NCBI GenBank assembly: GCA_051005695.1
Contig: JBPCJC010000045.1
Coordinates: forward strand, 13,198-77,197
Direction of reading: 5' to 3'
Source: JACCTI01 sp051005695
GTDB taxonomy: Bacteria; Verrucomicrobiota; Verrucomicrobiia; Chthoniobacterales; UBA10450
Length of the DNA: 64,000 bases
The notes beneath the pieces were generated by a model. The model was not told where the DNA came from. It saw nothing but the letters and a program-made list of their open reading frames with translations, and made no database searches. Position 1 is the stretch's first letter; each line of letters begins with the position of its first letter. Positions 45,397 through 54,317 of this stretch are shown here, in pieces. Made by a program: the position numbers and the translations under genes.

Positions 45397-45984
45397 ATGT
45401 CGTTCAGCCGCCTCAAGATGACCTACACCTTCGCGCAGCTCGCAATTCTTGATGATCCTCGCTGGTTCTGTCTGAAGGCGTACCCGAAGCGGGAGCACCT
45501 CGCGGCAGCGCAGTTGCGCCATCAATTAAACGTCGAGTGCTATTCCCCTCGACTTCGGTTTCGGAAGAGCACCCAACGCGGACCGGTTTGGTATGTGGAA
45601 GCGATGTTCCCGGGCTATATTTTCGCCGAATTCGTTTACGCCAGCGTCGGTCGCGCGGTCATCCATGCGACTGGTGTTCAGAAAATCGTTTGCTTCGGAG
45701 AGCAAGTCGCAACGGTCGATCGAACCGTGATCCAGACGCTTCGCGATCAGACCGGCGCAGAGGAAATCGTGACCATCGATCCACAACTTGAAGTCGGAAA
45801 TCCGGTGCGAATTGTTGATGGCCCAATGCAGGGGATTGAGGCCTTGGTCACGCGAATACTGCCGGCGAAGGAGAGAGTGCGCGTGCTTTTGGAATTCCTG
45901 GGGCGCTCCGTCGAGATGGAACTTCCAACCCCCGGCGTCCTTTCGGTTAAACCCGTCAGGGCTCATTTCGCCCGCGGAGGGTGA
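45397..45984 (+). CDS. NusG/RfaH-family transcription antiterminator (UpxY-like)
   Basis: About 195 residues. The NGN domain is clear: WFCLKAYPKREHLAAAQL, YSPRLRFRKSTQRGPVWYVE, AMFPGYIFAEFV and GVQKIVCFGEQ. A KOW-type segment follows (VRIVDGPMQGIEALVTRIL). Such paralogues of NusG load onto RNA polymerase to permit transcription of long polysaccharide operons. Possible starts are ATG 45340, 45397 or 45418; I prefer 45397. It lies at the end of the exosortase block, before the outer-membrane barrel gene. Confidence 0.85.
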   Translation: MSFSRLKMTYTFAQLAILDDPRWFCLKAYPKREHLAAAQLRHQLNVECYSPRLRFRKSTQRGPVWYVEAMFPGYIFAEFVYASVGRAVIHATGVQKIVCFGEQVATVDRTVIQTLRDQTGAEEIVTIDPQLEVGNPVRIVDGPMQGIEALVTRILPAKERVRVLLEFLGRSVEMELPTPGVLSVKPVRAHFARGG

Positions 45985-46016
45985 GGTCTGCTTACGTCAG
46001 ACGCATGGTCGTGCAC

Positions 46017-46032
46017 CGGCACGAGCTGTGCT
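46017..46032 (+). promoter_or_regulatory. Candidate second sigma-54 promoter before the barrel gene
   Basis: CGGCACGAGCTGTGCT has the GG and GC pair at the required spacing and departs from TGGCAC-N5-TTGCW at two positions (first C, and G for T in TTGC). It lies ~166 bases before the ATG at 46198. If real, PrsR would also control the outer-membrane barrel. Confidence 0.35.
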
Positions 46033-46197
46033 TTACCTTGCGGCGCACCGATGCTCTCCGATTCGGCGCGCGGTGTGGGAGCGATATAGAACGGTTCCGT
46101 TAAGCTCCGGATTTTTCCACATTGAGTATTCCAGTTATAATCGCCGGCCCCTAATTTCCTTGTCCTAAATCCGTCTGTGTGTCTGTATCAGTAGGCG

Positions 46198-47448
46198 ATG
46201 TTACGAGCGCAACGAATAGGTTTTCTTTTTTTTGGGCTCGCCTGCGCTGTCCGGGTGCTGCCGCCATGTCGCGCTGCGGACGGTCCAGTGGTGCAGGTTT
46301 TCAATCGCGATTCTGCATCCGACGGGGGACGAGCCATCATCCCGCTGTGGCGGGTGCCGGTCCACATCTCCGTCTCCGCGAACGGCGGCTACGACGAAAA
46401 CGTGAACACGCTGGCAAATAGCGCGCAGGGTTCCGTGTTCACCGCCGCAAACATCACCGCCGATTACGGCTTCGGCACTTCGCGCACCCGTGGCTCGCTG
46501 CATGCGGGCACCGGCGTGACTTACTATCCCGACCTTTCGACTAACCGTTACGATCCCAACGTTTCTGTCGATCTAACGGTCACGCACCAGGCGAATTTGC
46601 GTCTTAGCGTGAACGGCGCATTGAGCATGTCGTATCAAGCAGAGCCTGACTTCGCGAACGCTCTCGGCCTGAACCGAAGGGCTGGAAACTACTTCAGTGC
46701 CCAGACTAATCTCGGTGCGACCTACCAATGGCTGCCGCGGTTTTCAACCATATCGACTTATAACGTGGGCACCGTTTGGTATGACCAAACGGTTGCCGCG
46801 GACGCGCAGAATCACTTCGACCACCAGTTCGGCCAGTCCTTTCGATTCCTATTTCTGCCGACGACCACCGTGGTAACCGACGTTCGCATTTCGCTGGCCA
46901 CCTACGACAATGCCGACCGGGGCTCCACTGACTACGCCTTACTCGGCGGGCTTGATCACACTTTTCTTCCTGGCTTGAACGGAACGGTTCGAGCTGGCGC
47001 TGGGTTTCGCTCGGCCCAGCAAATTGGGGCGGCCGCCGATACGACCATTAGCCCGCATCTTGAAGGAACTTTAAGCTACCTGTTAACCGGCAAAACATCG
47101 CTGAATTGGAACATCAGTTATGCCAGCGAAGAATCAAATATCGCTACCTCACCGGGTAGTCTTTCCTTCCGAACCGGACTGCAACTTACGCATGCCCTGA
47201 CTCCGAGGATCAGTTCAAATCTCAGCTTTTATTACGCCCATACGGATAACCAGGCTTCGGCAATCTTCTTCGGCGGAAACCCGGAGTTCAGCGAGGATGC
47301 ACTGGATTTCTCCCTCACCTTTAGCTATGCACTCAACCGCTACTTCTCGGCGAACGCGGGTTATAATCGTTCAGGAGTTGAATCTGATTTTAGTCTGCGA
47401 TCCTATACGCGGAACCGCTATTTCGGCGGTCTTTCGGTGAACTTTTAG
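46198..47448 (+). CDS. Outer-membrane beta-barrel protein of the exosortase/EPS locus
   Basis: A 416-residue protein with a signal peptide (FLFFGLACAVRVLPPCRA), then alternating amphipathic strands (VPVHISVSANGGYDENVNTL; ANLRLSVNGALSMSYQ) and a C-terminal Phe in YFGGLSVNF, the usual signal for barrel insertion. The pattern fits the outer-membrane barrels (BBP2/EpsL type) of exopolysaccharide systems. It may be the polymer exit porin partnering with the Wza-like protein at 34896, or a structural barrel. Its neighbours are an antiterminator and a polymerase. Confidence 0.82.
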   Translation: MLRAQRIGFLFFGLACAVRVLPPCRAADGPVVQVFNRDSASDGGRAIIPLWRVPVHISVSANGGYDENVNTLANSAQGSVFTAANITADYGFGTSRTRGSLHAGTGVTYYPDLSTNRYDPNVSVDLTVTHQANLRLSVNGALSMSYQAEPDFANALGLNRRAGNYFSAQTNLGATYQWLPRFSTISTYNVGTVWYDQTVAADAQNHFDHQFGQSFRFLFLPTTTVVTDVRISLATYDNADRGSTDYALLGGLDHTFLPGLNGTVRAGAGFRSAQQIGAAADTTISPHLEGTLSYLLTGKTSLNWNISYASEESNIATSPGSLSFRTGLQLTHALTPRISSNLSFYYAHTDNQASAIFFGGNPEFSEDALDFSLTFSYALNRYFSANAGYNRSGVESDFSLRSYTRNRYFGGLSVNF

Positions 47449-47476
47449 TCTCCGGGGAAATCCCGCGGGCGGAGAG

Positions 47477-49177
47477 TTAGGGCTTGTTGCCGCGCGCGGA
47501 CCCGCTGTTGGCCCGCGCTTCAAGATGCGAGCGATATAGTTGCTCGATGACGTCGGAGCGAGGATCCCGGGCCCGCGCGATTGCAAACTTCGATTCCGCT
47601 TCTTCGAACCGGCCGAGCTCGTCGTAAATAAAGGCCATGTCGAGCGCATAGGTTCCGTCCAGGGGCGAAAGTTGACTTGCCTCGGCAAACGCCGAGAGCG
47701 CTGGCTCGTAGGAAGAGGCTTTGCGCTCATCGGCCGGTTTATTACTGATTGAAGCAGCTAAGGCGCGCCCCAGATAAAAGAAAGTGTTAGGATTTTTGCG
47801 ATCCGAGAGAAGAGCCTGCCGGGCTAAGGAGGCCGCGAGATCAGGCTTCTCGTCTCCGAGGGCTACGCGCGCTTCTTCAGTGAAATTTTCGGCGGGGAGA
47901 AGACGAATGCATTGTAGTAACAGAACCATTGCTACTGCTGCAGCGGCGAACTTTGGAATCAAATGGGTCCCGGAAGTCCTTCCTGCGGAAGTCTGGTTTG
48001 ACCCCGAGTTGGCGGCGATGCCGAAGCAAAAAGCCACCAACAGTGCGTTGGCGGGAACGTGCAGATTGAAATCGACACCTGAATGAATCACGTACGCAGC
48101 GATTGCACAGAGCGTTGCGATGATCAGCGCCAGGCGATCGCTGGAGGGCAGATTGCCCGCGGCCAACCGCTCCAATCCGAAGTGGACGAATGCGCGCCAG
48201 GCGTTCCGGCAATGCGCGAACAGGAAGAGCAGAAAGCCTAAGGCGGCGACGAGGCCGTATTCACAGAGTAGCTGTAGATAATCGTTATGCACGACAACGG
48301 GATCGCCCTGCATTGTGGGCTCTCGAAATTGGCGCCCGTAGAAGCGATAGGTGCCTCCGCCCGTGCCGAGAATCGGTGCCAATTTCCATTGCTCAATGGC
48401 GGCATGCCACAGAGCGAGCCGCCCTTGGTCTACAAATAGTTGCTGCGTCCGTTCGCGAAGCATGGGATCCCGCTGAATCATGACTCCCGCCGCGAGCAAT
48501 CCCGACGCGAGGAGAGCCAGACCAATTCCCCCGAATTTAATGAGCGGAGCCATTCCGGCAGACCACAAAGCTAGTCCACTCAGGATGGCGAATACGGCTA
48601 AGCTGACCGTGATGCTCAGGTAGCCGGCACGACTTCCAGTGAGAATAGCTCCGAGATAGCAAATAGCCGTGAGGTAGCCCAGACAAACTCTGATCCATCC
48701 CGGGCGACGGCTCCAACAGGTGAGACTCAGGCCAAAAATACCGAGCACCTCGAGAAGGCCGGCGAGATGGTCTGGGTTTGCATAAAGGCCGGTGGCTCTT
48801 GTCTGATGATCCAAGTCCTGGAGGAACGACGTTACGGCCAGGTTTACTCCCAGACCGGTTTGAATTACTCCGGCTAGGACGTGAACCATGCCGACGAATA
48901 TTAACAGAACAATGAGCGTTATGCGTCTGGCAGTGCCGTCCAAGGCAAACACGGTTACGCCGTAAACGGCCAGCGAGGCGAGAATGCAATAGAGATCGGA
49001 GCGGGCCGAGTAAGGGGCGGGCGAGGTGAGAACCCGCGCGAGCATATAGCTGAAGAATCCCGCTGTTGTAAGAAGGCAATCGCGATTCGCCTTAAATTTG
49101 GTTCCGAACGATAAAAGGGCGATGAGTGCGGCGATTGCGATCACGCCGTAACCTGGGAGCGCCGACGAAAGATCCAA
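47477..49177 (-). CDS. O-antigen ligase/polymerase family protein with TPR tail
   Basis: A 566-residue frame on the minus strand. It has about ten helices, the Wzy_C/ligase motif (VDQGRLALWHAAIEQW, LGTGGGTYRFYGRQF, VVVHNDYLQLLCEYGLV) and a C-terminal cytoplasmic or periplasmic tail with two TPR-like units (DRKNPNTFFYLGRALA, DGTYALDMAFIYDELGRFEE). The TTG at 49177 is the first standard start, but the frame stays open to 49324 and encodes another helix (LSLPLLAAGFVLLQI) without ATG, GTG or TTG. So either a non-standard start or a frameshift is likely. Role: polymer elongation or ligation. Confidence 0.8.
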   Translation of the reverse strand: MDLSSALPGYGVIAIAALIALLSFGTKFKANRDCLLTTAGFFSYMLARVLTSPAPYSARSDLYCILASLAVYGVTVFALDGTARRITLIVLLIFVGMVHVLAGVIQTGLGVNLAVTSFLQDLDHQTRATGLYANPDHLAGLLEVLGIFGLSLTCWSRRPGWIRVCLGYLTAICYLGAILTGSRAGYLSITVSLAVFAILSGLALWSAGMAPLIKFGGIGLALLASGLLAAGVMIQRDPMLRERTQQLFVDQGRLALWHAAIEQWKLAPILGTGGGTYRFYGRQFREPTMQGDPVVVHNDYLQLLCEYGLVAALGFLLFLFAHCRNAWRAFVHFGLERLAAGNLPSSDRLALIIATLCAIAAYVIHSGVDFNLHVPANALLVAFCFGIAANSGSNQTSAGRTSGTHLIPKFAAAAVAMVLLLQCIRLLPAENFTEEARVALGDEKPDLAASLARQALLSDRKNPNTFFYLGRALAASISNKPADERKASSYEPALSAFAEASQLSPLDGTYALDMAFIYDELGRFEEAESKFAIARARDPRSDVIEQLYRSHLEARANSGSARGNKP

Positions 49178-49385
49178 CTCCGAATCGGAGATCTGGAGTA
49201 AAACAAAACCTGCCGCGAGGAGGGGAAGAGAAAGGAAGCGTCCGAGTCTGCCAGCCCAGGTGCGGCTCGCAGATGAAGATTGAAATAGTGCCTGCGCTAT
49301 CAGATCCAGGCGATCAAAAGCAATTCAGCAGGCTGGCCCAAAGCGTCGGTTTGGCCGGGCGATAGACCGGGCCAACCGAAATGGA

Positions 49386-49670
49386 TTACTTTTTCCTGTC
49401 CGCTGCGCTCTTGGAAGTCCGAGTGGGAGCGCAAGGACCGTCCGGATCGCCGTGATCTTTATGACGCCGATATTCAAGACTGTTGCAGGGGAGGTTGCTG
49501 ATGGTGGTGGTCCGCTTATGGCAAACTGTGCACATGTTCGGCGTAGCCAAAGCGTCCGGACTGCTGAGAGACCAGAACGCCAGCGTCAGAGCCACTATTA
49601 CGAGCAGCATGGCCCGCAGAGAGAACGATTTCCGGCGCGAGAAGGGAACGAAACGAGAGATGGTTTTCAT
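49386..49670 (-). CDS. Small secreted Cys/His protein (CHK...HGD...GPC type)
   Basis: 94 residues. An N-terminal hydrophobic segment (AMLLVIVALTLAFWSLSSPDALA) acts as signal peptide. The mature part has the sequence MCTVCHKRTTTISN, then HKDHGDPDGPC. The Cys and His residues in the C-H-K and H-G-D..G-P-C blocks probably bind a metal. I recognise this layout as a small conserved extracellular domain, but know no function. ATG 49670 is the only good start. Confidence 0.65.
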   Translation of the reverse strand: MKTISRFVPFSRRKSFSLRAMLLVIVALTLAFWSLSSPDALATPNMCTVCHKRTTTISNLPCNSLEYRRHKDHGDPDGPCAPTRTSKSAADRKK

Positions 49671-49747
49671 GGGGAATTATGTCTTACACATTCTTCTACG
49701 GATTTTTCAGGGAAAAGACAATAACTTTTATCTTCTTTTCCGTCGGC

Positions 49748-50545
49748 TCAAAGTAGAATTACGCGGTAGAAGCGTCGGTAATGGCCTCCGACGTTCGGGT
49801 CAGAGTCCGTAATTTGAACGGTCCCGCCGGTTCCCGGAATATTTTCCGCGCCCGGAACGACGGCCCACATCCCGGCGTCGAGGCTGTTGCGAAATTCCAC
49901 CCGATAGTTCCCGCCCGAGACCGTGGTGAAACGAATCTGCGGAGAGCTGGGCCTGGCAAAGGAAGTGATCGTCGGTGCGGGTGTGCCGGTGACCAGGAAA
50001 GCGAGTTCGGCCGGCGTGCCATTGCTCTCCCAAGCGCCAAGGTAGGGGAAGATGTCGCTGCGGCTGGGGGTACTTCCTTGTTGGCCGGTAGTTTGCCAAA
50101 AGACATTTTGGGTAAGGCTGTTTTGCGACGGGCCATTGTGGATGGAGAGCCAATAGCTGCCAGCAGGTAGGAATACAGGATCGATCGAAAACGTGGCCAC
50201 GTATTCCTTGAAGCCAAAAGCGATCAAGCCAGTCGCGACATGGCTCACGGCACTGGTTGTTCCGCTGAAAAGCACCGTCCCGGGATCGATTCCGTTACCC
50301 AAAGAATAGATCTGCCAAAAGAGCGTGCCCTCGAAGTTCCCGTCGATTTCAAACGTCCAAAACTTTGCTCCTTCGATTCTTGCGGCGGCAGTGACGGAAA
50401 AAACGTCTGCTTCGATCCAATGCGTGATTTCGAAGCCGTTGTTGCGGTCGGGCGAGCCGTTATCGTAAACCACGCCTGCGTTCGCCCCCACGAGGGCTGC
50501 GAAAAGCGGGAATAAAAAGAGGGCCTGCCAACAGAATCGGTTCAT
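49748..50545 (-). CDS. Secreted protein of unknown function
   Basis: About 265 residues from ATG 50545, which gives a signal peptide (FLFPLFAALVGANA). The mature protein starts GVVYDNGSPDRNNGFEITHW and is beta-rich, with Trp and Gly in regular strands (FWTFEIDGNFEGTLFWQIY, FLPAGSYWLSIHNG), as in concanavalin-like domains. The last ~60 residues (GNYRVEFRNSLDAGMW, GGTVQITDSD, RRFYRVILL) look like the C-terminal domain seen in many verrucomicrobial secreted proteins. No PEP-CTERM tail. The frame is open to 50767 over the tRNA-Glu gene, an extension I reject. Confidence 0.75.
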   Translation of the reverse strand: MNRFCWQALFLFPLFAALVGANAGVVYDNGSPDRNNGFEITHWIEADVFSVTAAARIEGAKFWTFEIDGNFEGTLFWQIYSLGNGIDPGTVLFSGTTSAVSHVATGLIAFGFKEYVATFSIDPVFLPAGSYWLSIHNGPSQNSLTQNVFWQTTGQQGSTPSRSDIFPYLGAWESNGTPAELAFLVTGTPAPTITSFARPSSPQIRFTTVSGGNYRVEFRNSLDAGMWAVVPGAENIPGTGGTVQITDSDPNVGGHYRRFYRVILL

Positions 50546-50652
50546 GACTAGGAGCAAATGGAAGCGGGTCGCTGCGCGATTGCCGGGTTTATTCCAATGT
50601 GGGCGGCAGGTCAAGATTGGCCTGCCCGCAGATAGCAAAAAATTGCGAAAGC

Positions 50653-50727
50653 TGGCAGCGCATACGGGGATCGAACCCGTGCACCAGCCTTGAGAGGGCT
50701 GTGTCCCAACCACTAGACGAATGCGCC
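50653..50727 (-). tRNA. tRNA-Glu (anticodon CTC)
   Basis: On the minus strand, acceptor GGCGCAT pairs with ATGCGCT (first pair G-U), followed by discriminator G and an encoded CCA. Anticodon arm CAGCC-CTCTCAA-GGCTG gives anticodon CTC, for GAG codons. T arm ACGGG-TTCGATC-CCCGT is perfect. All parts are standard, in contrast to the tRNA-like gene at 10853. Confidence 0.95.
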
Positions 50728-50786
50728 CGGTAACGTCGACTTTAACGGTACTGTTTCGCCTCAGCAAGCTGCCTTCGGTGTTCGCG

Positions 50787-51368
50787 TTAACCCCGCGGTT
50801 TGGGGGTAGCGGAGGACGCTGGAGTCGGGCGAACTCGAGGCTGTAAGACTGCGGCGACTTGCTCCGTTTTGCGAGCTGCCACGTAAGCTTTCAGTTCGGG
50901 GGTCGCGGCGGCGGCGATCATTTTATCGAAATAAATTCGCCAATATTTTTGGAGAAGTTCTCGCTTGGCGAGGTCGGTCCGAGCCTTGTTCGCGGCGGTG
51001 CGGGCGACATTGACTTGTGGGTCACTAACGAAACGATTCTTCAATTCACGCCACTCGACATGACGCCGCCCACTCTCGGCCGCGACGTTAACCGGATTTT
51101 GTTTAAAGACTTCGTCCAATTGCGGAATCGTCGGCGTGTTTGGCGCAGGCGGAGCCGGTGCCGGAGGATCCAGTGGCAGTGGGAGAGGCGGAATTAATTG
51201 TGGCGCGAGAGCGGGCGAAGCAGTCGGCCCAACAGTCGCACTGGGCGGGGGACCCTCAGTATCTGGTCGAGGGAGTGGGGCGTCCTGTTGCCCGAACACA
51301 CTTCCCGCTGCGATGAAAGAAAGAAGAGCTCCGAGAATCGGACGCGAACGCATGGGAAAAAGAAGCAT
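50787..51368 (-). CDS. Secreted proline-rich protein of unknown function
   Basis: About 193 residues from ATG 51368 (ATG 51353 is possible). Signal peptide: PILGALLSFIAAGSVFGQQ. A proline-rich linker (LPLPLDPPAPAPPAPNTP) covers about residues 35-80. The rest is charged and helical (KARTDLAKRELLQKYWRIYF) and ends TPASSATPKPRG. The function is unknown; it may be an extended periplasmic protein. It lies between two tRNA genes on the same strand, with the tRNA-Pro only 4 bases upstream of the start. Confidence 0.65.
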   Translation of the reverse strand: MLLFPMRSRPILGALLSFIAAGSVFGQQDAPLPRPDTEGPPPSATVGPTASPALAPQLIPPLPLPLDPPAPAPPAPNTPTIPQLDEVFKQNPVNVAAESGRRHVEWRELKNRFVSDPQVNVARTAANKARTDLAKRELLQKYWRIYFDKMIAAAATPELKAYVAARKTEQVAAVLQPRVRPTPASSATPKPRG

Positions 51369-51372
51369 GGAT

Positions 51373-51449
51373 TGGTCGGGGTGACAGGATTCGAACCTGC
51401 GACCTCCTGGTCCCAAACCAGGCGCTCTACCAAGCTAAGCTACACCCCG
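51373..51449 (-). tRNA. tRNA-Pro (anticodon TGG)
   Basis: Minus strand. Acceptor CGGGGTG pairs with CACCCCG, then discriminator A and encoded CCA (51373-51375). Anticodon arm CCTGG-TTTGGGA-CCAGG gives TGG, reading proline codons. The T arm GCAGG-TTCGAAT-CCTGT is standard (one G-U). Confidence 0.95.
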
Positions 51450-51636
51450 CGAGACGAGGGGCCTCTCTACCATGCAACGTCGTCATGTGCATGCGGAATT
51501 CTTATTCGAATAAAATTTGCGCCCGCATTGGAAGGCACCGCAAAACGAAATAAGGCCTTGCCCGGGGCCATATCCAGGCGCACCGTAGGCCGGTTCGATT
51601 CGGCCGTTACTCCGACCGCCGGACGGTCTCCTCGTC

Positions 51637-52557
51637 ATGTTTAAAAACGATAAGCTCAACGTATTTCTTTTTATCGCCCTCGTCGGCCTGCAACTTCTCG
51701 GCGTGGCCGCCCTTTGGACTCGATTTCAATGGAATTTTCTTCCGATCATGCTCGTGATGTATGTCTGGGGAGGGGTCAGCACCACGCTTTATCTTCACCG
51801 GTATCTGACCCATCGCGGGTTTGAGATGCCAGCGTGGTTGAAATTTATTTTTGCCACCGGCTCGGCCGTGGCGCTTTCCGGCGATCCGGTCACTTGGGTG
51901 GGCGATCATCGCTATCACCATTTGAAGTCGGACACGGACGAGGATATCCACAGTCCGATCCACGGCTTCCCTTATGCCCACATGATGTGGCTAGTGCGCA
52001 AACCAGCCGGATTTCGCGATCGCTCGATGCGTTACGCGGCTGACGTGCGAAAGATTTGGTACTGCAGGCTCTGGGAACGGCCATATTTCTATCTGATCCC
52101 GCATTTGTTAGTCGCAGCGATTCTTTATTTTACTCTCGGCGGAGGTGGCGTGCTCTGGTGCCTCTATGTGCCGATGCTGGTCGTTTATAATTTCACCTGG
52201 GCGGTCAATTCCATCTGTCACATGCCCGGTCTGGGCTATCGGAGTTTCGAAACCTCCGACCACAGCAAGAATAATTTCTGGGTTGGGCTGGGCGCGTTTG
52301 GCGAGGGCTACCACAATAATCACCACGCGAAACCGCGTTGCGCGGCGCACGGGTTGAAATGGTGGGAGTTTGATTTCACCCGCTACGTTATTTGGGGCCT
52401 GGAGAAATGCGGGCTCGCTTGGAATGTCGTCTGGCCGAAGCCAGACGAAGTGAAAGAAGTGGATCCGGTTTCCGCCGACCAAGCTGGAGCGATGCTTCTC
52501 TTCGGCGCGCAGATTAAGGATCCGTCCCTCGATGCTCCCGTGACGCGCGGGCAATAG
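51637..52557 (+). CDS. Acyl-CoA/fatty-acid desaturase
   Basis: A 306-residue integral membrane di-iron enzyme. The three His boxes are present: HRYLTHRGF, DHRYHHLKSD (H-x2-HH type) and HNNHH near residue 230 (EGYHNNHHAKPR). Two pairs of membrane helices flank them (FLFIALVGLQLLGVAALW and the region after RPYFYLIPHLL). Delta-9-type desaturases of this family insert a cis double bond using O2 and electrons from a carrier, adjusting membrane fluidity. Independent of the glycan genes. A TCGTTAGGC word follows the stop. Confidence 0.9.
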   Translation: MFKNDKLNVFLFIALVGLQLLGVAALWTRFQWNFLPIMLVMYVWGGVSTTLYLHRYLTHRGFEMPAWLKFIFATGSAVALSGDPVTWVGDHRYHHLKSDTDEDIHSPIHGFPYAHMMWLVRKPAGFRDRSMRYAADVRKIWYCRLWERPYFYLIPHLLVAAILYFTLGGGGVLWCLYVPMLVVYNFTWAVNSICHMPGLGYRSFETSDHSKNNFWVGLGAFGEGYHNNHHAKPRCAAHGLKWWEFDFTRYVIWGLEKCGLAWNVVWPKPDEVKEVDPVSADQAGAMLLFGAQIKDPSLDAPVTRGQ

Positions 52558-52570
52558 CAGTCGTTAGGCG

Positions 52571-54301
52571 CTACTGCGTGATGTTGTAGACTTCGATCAG
52601 GGCAACGCCGGTTGAGCCCCCTGCGCCACGAACGATCGCGGTGTAAGCGCCGGGCGCGAGCGTCGCGATGATCGCCGCCTCGCGGTCGTCGCTCGGTGCG
52701 AGCGATGAGTCAGTGATTTGCTGCGCCTGATCCGATCGCCAATTATCGTTGGAGAAAATTTTGGTGCCGCTCCCGTTATAGAGTTCCAAGGTCGGGTCGG
52801 AGAGAGCTCCGTTGATCCCGTACGTTCCCAGCGATGGGCCGATCGCGCGCACTATGACCCGGCTCGCCTGGTCGCCCCCAAGAATGAAACCGCCGATCAT
52901 GAGGTTGTCGCCTGCTTCCACCCGGCCGCGGGTCGCGATGTTCCCGATCGTCGAAGTGCCCGGCGAGCAATCGAACAATTCGAAGAGCGCGATACCTTTG
53001 CCGCCGCCGATTCCTGAAAGCACCGCGGTATAGGCGCCCGGTGCCAACGTGGCGACGATGGCCGCTTCCAGATCATTCGAAGGAGCCAGGCCGGTCGCCG
53101 AGATCTCCGCCGCATTCGTCTTCCAGTTGTTGTTCGTCGCCACCGTTGCGCCGGCAGAATTGTATAGCGTCAAGGTTGGATCGCGCAGCACGCCGGCCAC
53201 ACCTGCAGCCGCGAGCGACGGTCCGATCGCGCGCAGGAGAACCTTCTTCGGAGCGTCCCCGGAGATGATGACGCCACCGATAAGAACATTGTCACCCGTT
53301 TGCACATAACCCCGGGTCGAAACATTGAGCAGCGCATGCGTGCCACCAGGCGTGGCGGATGGGGTTGCGGAAGGTTGCGGCGTGGCCGCGGGTGTCGGTG
53401 TGGCGGTGGGCGCAGGCGTGGCGGTGGGCGCAGGCGTAGCGGTGGGCGCAGGCGTAGCGGTGGAGGCGGGCGTGGCGGTCGGCGTCGGGATTGCCGTGGG
53501 AGTAGGCGTTGGCGTGGGCAGCGATGCCACCGACTGGAAGGTAACCCGTAGCCTTTGATCACCGGCGTTGAACCTTGGCCGTTGCGCGCCGTAGAAAGAC
53601 AGCGTGTGGTTACCCGCCGGCAGGTCCACGATTTTGGAGATCGCCGAAGGCCCGCTGTTTTGCACGAATGCGGTTTGCACTCCTTCCGGTGCGTTCGAAG
53701 CGGCCCAGGCGCTGCCGTTGCCTTGCATCCCAGATTGTCCCGCGAACGTCCAACCGTTCATCGTCGGATTGTAGACGTAGGACGCCGGCACTGCCGGCGT
53801 CTCAAATCCACCGCCGTCGAGTAAAGTTCCGTCGATCGCGAGCAAATCGATAAAGGCGGTGCTGTCGCCAGCTGTTTGTCCGGAAATCGTGACGACGTAT
53901 GGACCCGGCGTCGTCGTCACTGGTGGGCTGACGTATTGGGTGAAGTCGGAGGATGCAGGGGTGAATGATTCATCCAAACTATCGAGTGATCCCGGAACCA
54001 AATAGGAGACCTCGGTCGACGGGCCGCTTTCCTGTTCGGCGTTGTTATAGGCAGTGACCGCGAAAAAATAAGTATAACCCGGGGTCAAATTAGGAACGGC
54101 TGCCGTGGTCACATTGCCCACATCCGAAACGAGCGTGTACTGACCTGACGCCGTCCCGTACAGCACATGGTAACCAGCTACGTCGGATTCGGCGTTTTGA
54201 TTCCAAGTCAAACTCACTGCCTCCCCGGCGCGACAATCCGACGGGTGAAAAATGAGTGCAACTGCAGCCAAAAAGGCCGGGAAAATGAAATGGGAAGGCA
54301 T
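52571..54301 (-). CDS. Secreted multidomain protein: FN3, DUF642-like, TP-rich linker, two C-terminal repeats
   Basis: A 576-residue protein. Signal peptide (FLAAVALIFHPSDCRA), then a fibronectin-III domain (SLTWNQNAESDVAGYHVLYG; GYTYFFAVTAYN), a beta-sandwich (residues ~110-255, GGFETPAVPASYVY) and a ~60-residue Pro/Thr/Ala linker coded by an 18-base repeat. The last part has two homologous ~115-residue units beginning RGYVQTGDNVLIGGVIISGD and RGRVEAGDNLMIGGFILGGD, both with RAIGPSL and LAPGAYTA. I recall these units from many verrucomicrobial and related secreted proteins, where they may be surface-display modules. No exosortase tail. Confidence 0.8.
   Translation of the reverse strand: MPSHFIFPAFLAAVALIFHPSDCRAGEAVSLTWNQNAESDVAGYHVLYGTASGQYTLVSDVGNVTTAAVPNLTPGYTYFFAVTAYNNAEQESGPSTEVSYLVPGSLDSLDESFTPASSDFTQYVSPPVTTTPGPYVVTISGQTAGDSTAFIDLLAIDGTLLDGGGFETPAVPASYVYNPTMNGWTFAGQSGMQGNGSAWAASNAPEGVQTAFVQNSGPSAISKIVDLPAGNHTLSFYGAQRPRFNAGDQRLRVTFQSVASLPTPTPTPTAIPTPTATPASTATPAPTATPAPTATPAPTATPTPAATPQPSATPSATPGGTHALLNVSTRGYVQTGDNVLIGGVIISGDAPKKVLLRAIGPSLAAAGVAGVLRDPTLTLYNSAGATVATNNNWKTNAAEISATGLAPSNDLEAAIVATLAPGAYTAVLSGIGGGKGIALFELFDCSPGTSTIGNIATRGRVEAGDNLMIGGFILGGDQASRVIVRAIGPSLGTYGINGALSDPTLELYNGSGTKIFSNDNWRSDQAQQITDSSLAPSDDREAAIIATLAPGAYTAIVRGAGGSTGVALIEVYNITQ
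53395..53524 (-). repeat. 18-base tandem repeat encoding a TPAPTA linker
   Basis: Units close to GGCGTAGCGGTGGGCGCA recur four or more times with drift at the edges. On the minus strand they encode A-T-P-A-P-T repeats in the secreted protein at 52571. Copy number is likely to vary by slippage. The plus-strand open frame of G-V-A-V-G-A here is only the antisense of this repeat. Confidence 0.8.
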
Positions 54302-54317
54302 ATTGCTAGTATACGGA

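Noticed and set aside
53300..53558. Gly/Val-rich frames on the plus strand, like a repeat protein
   Set aside because: They are the antisense of the Thr-Pro-Ala linker repeat in the secreted protein at 52571.
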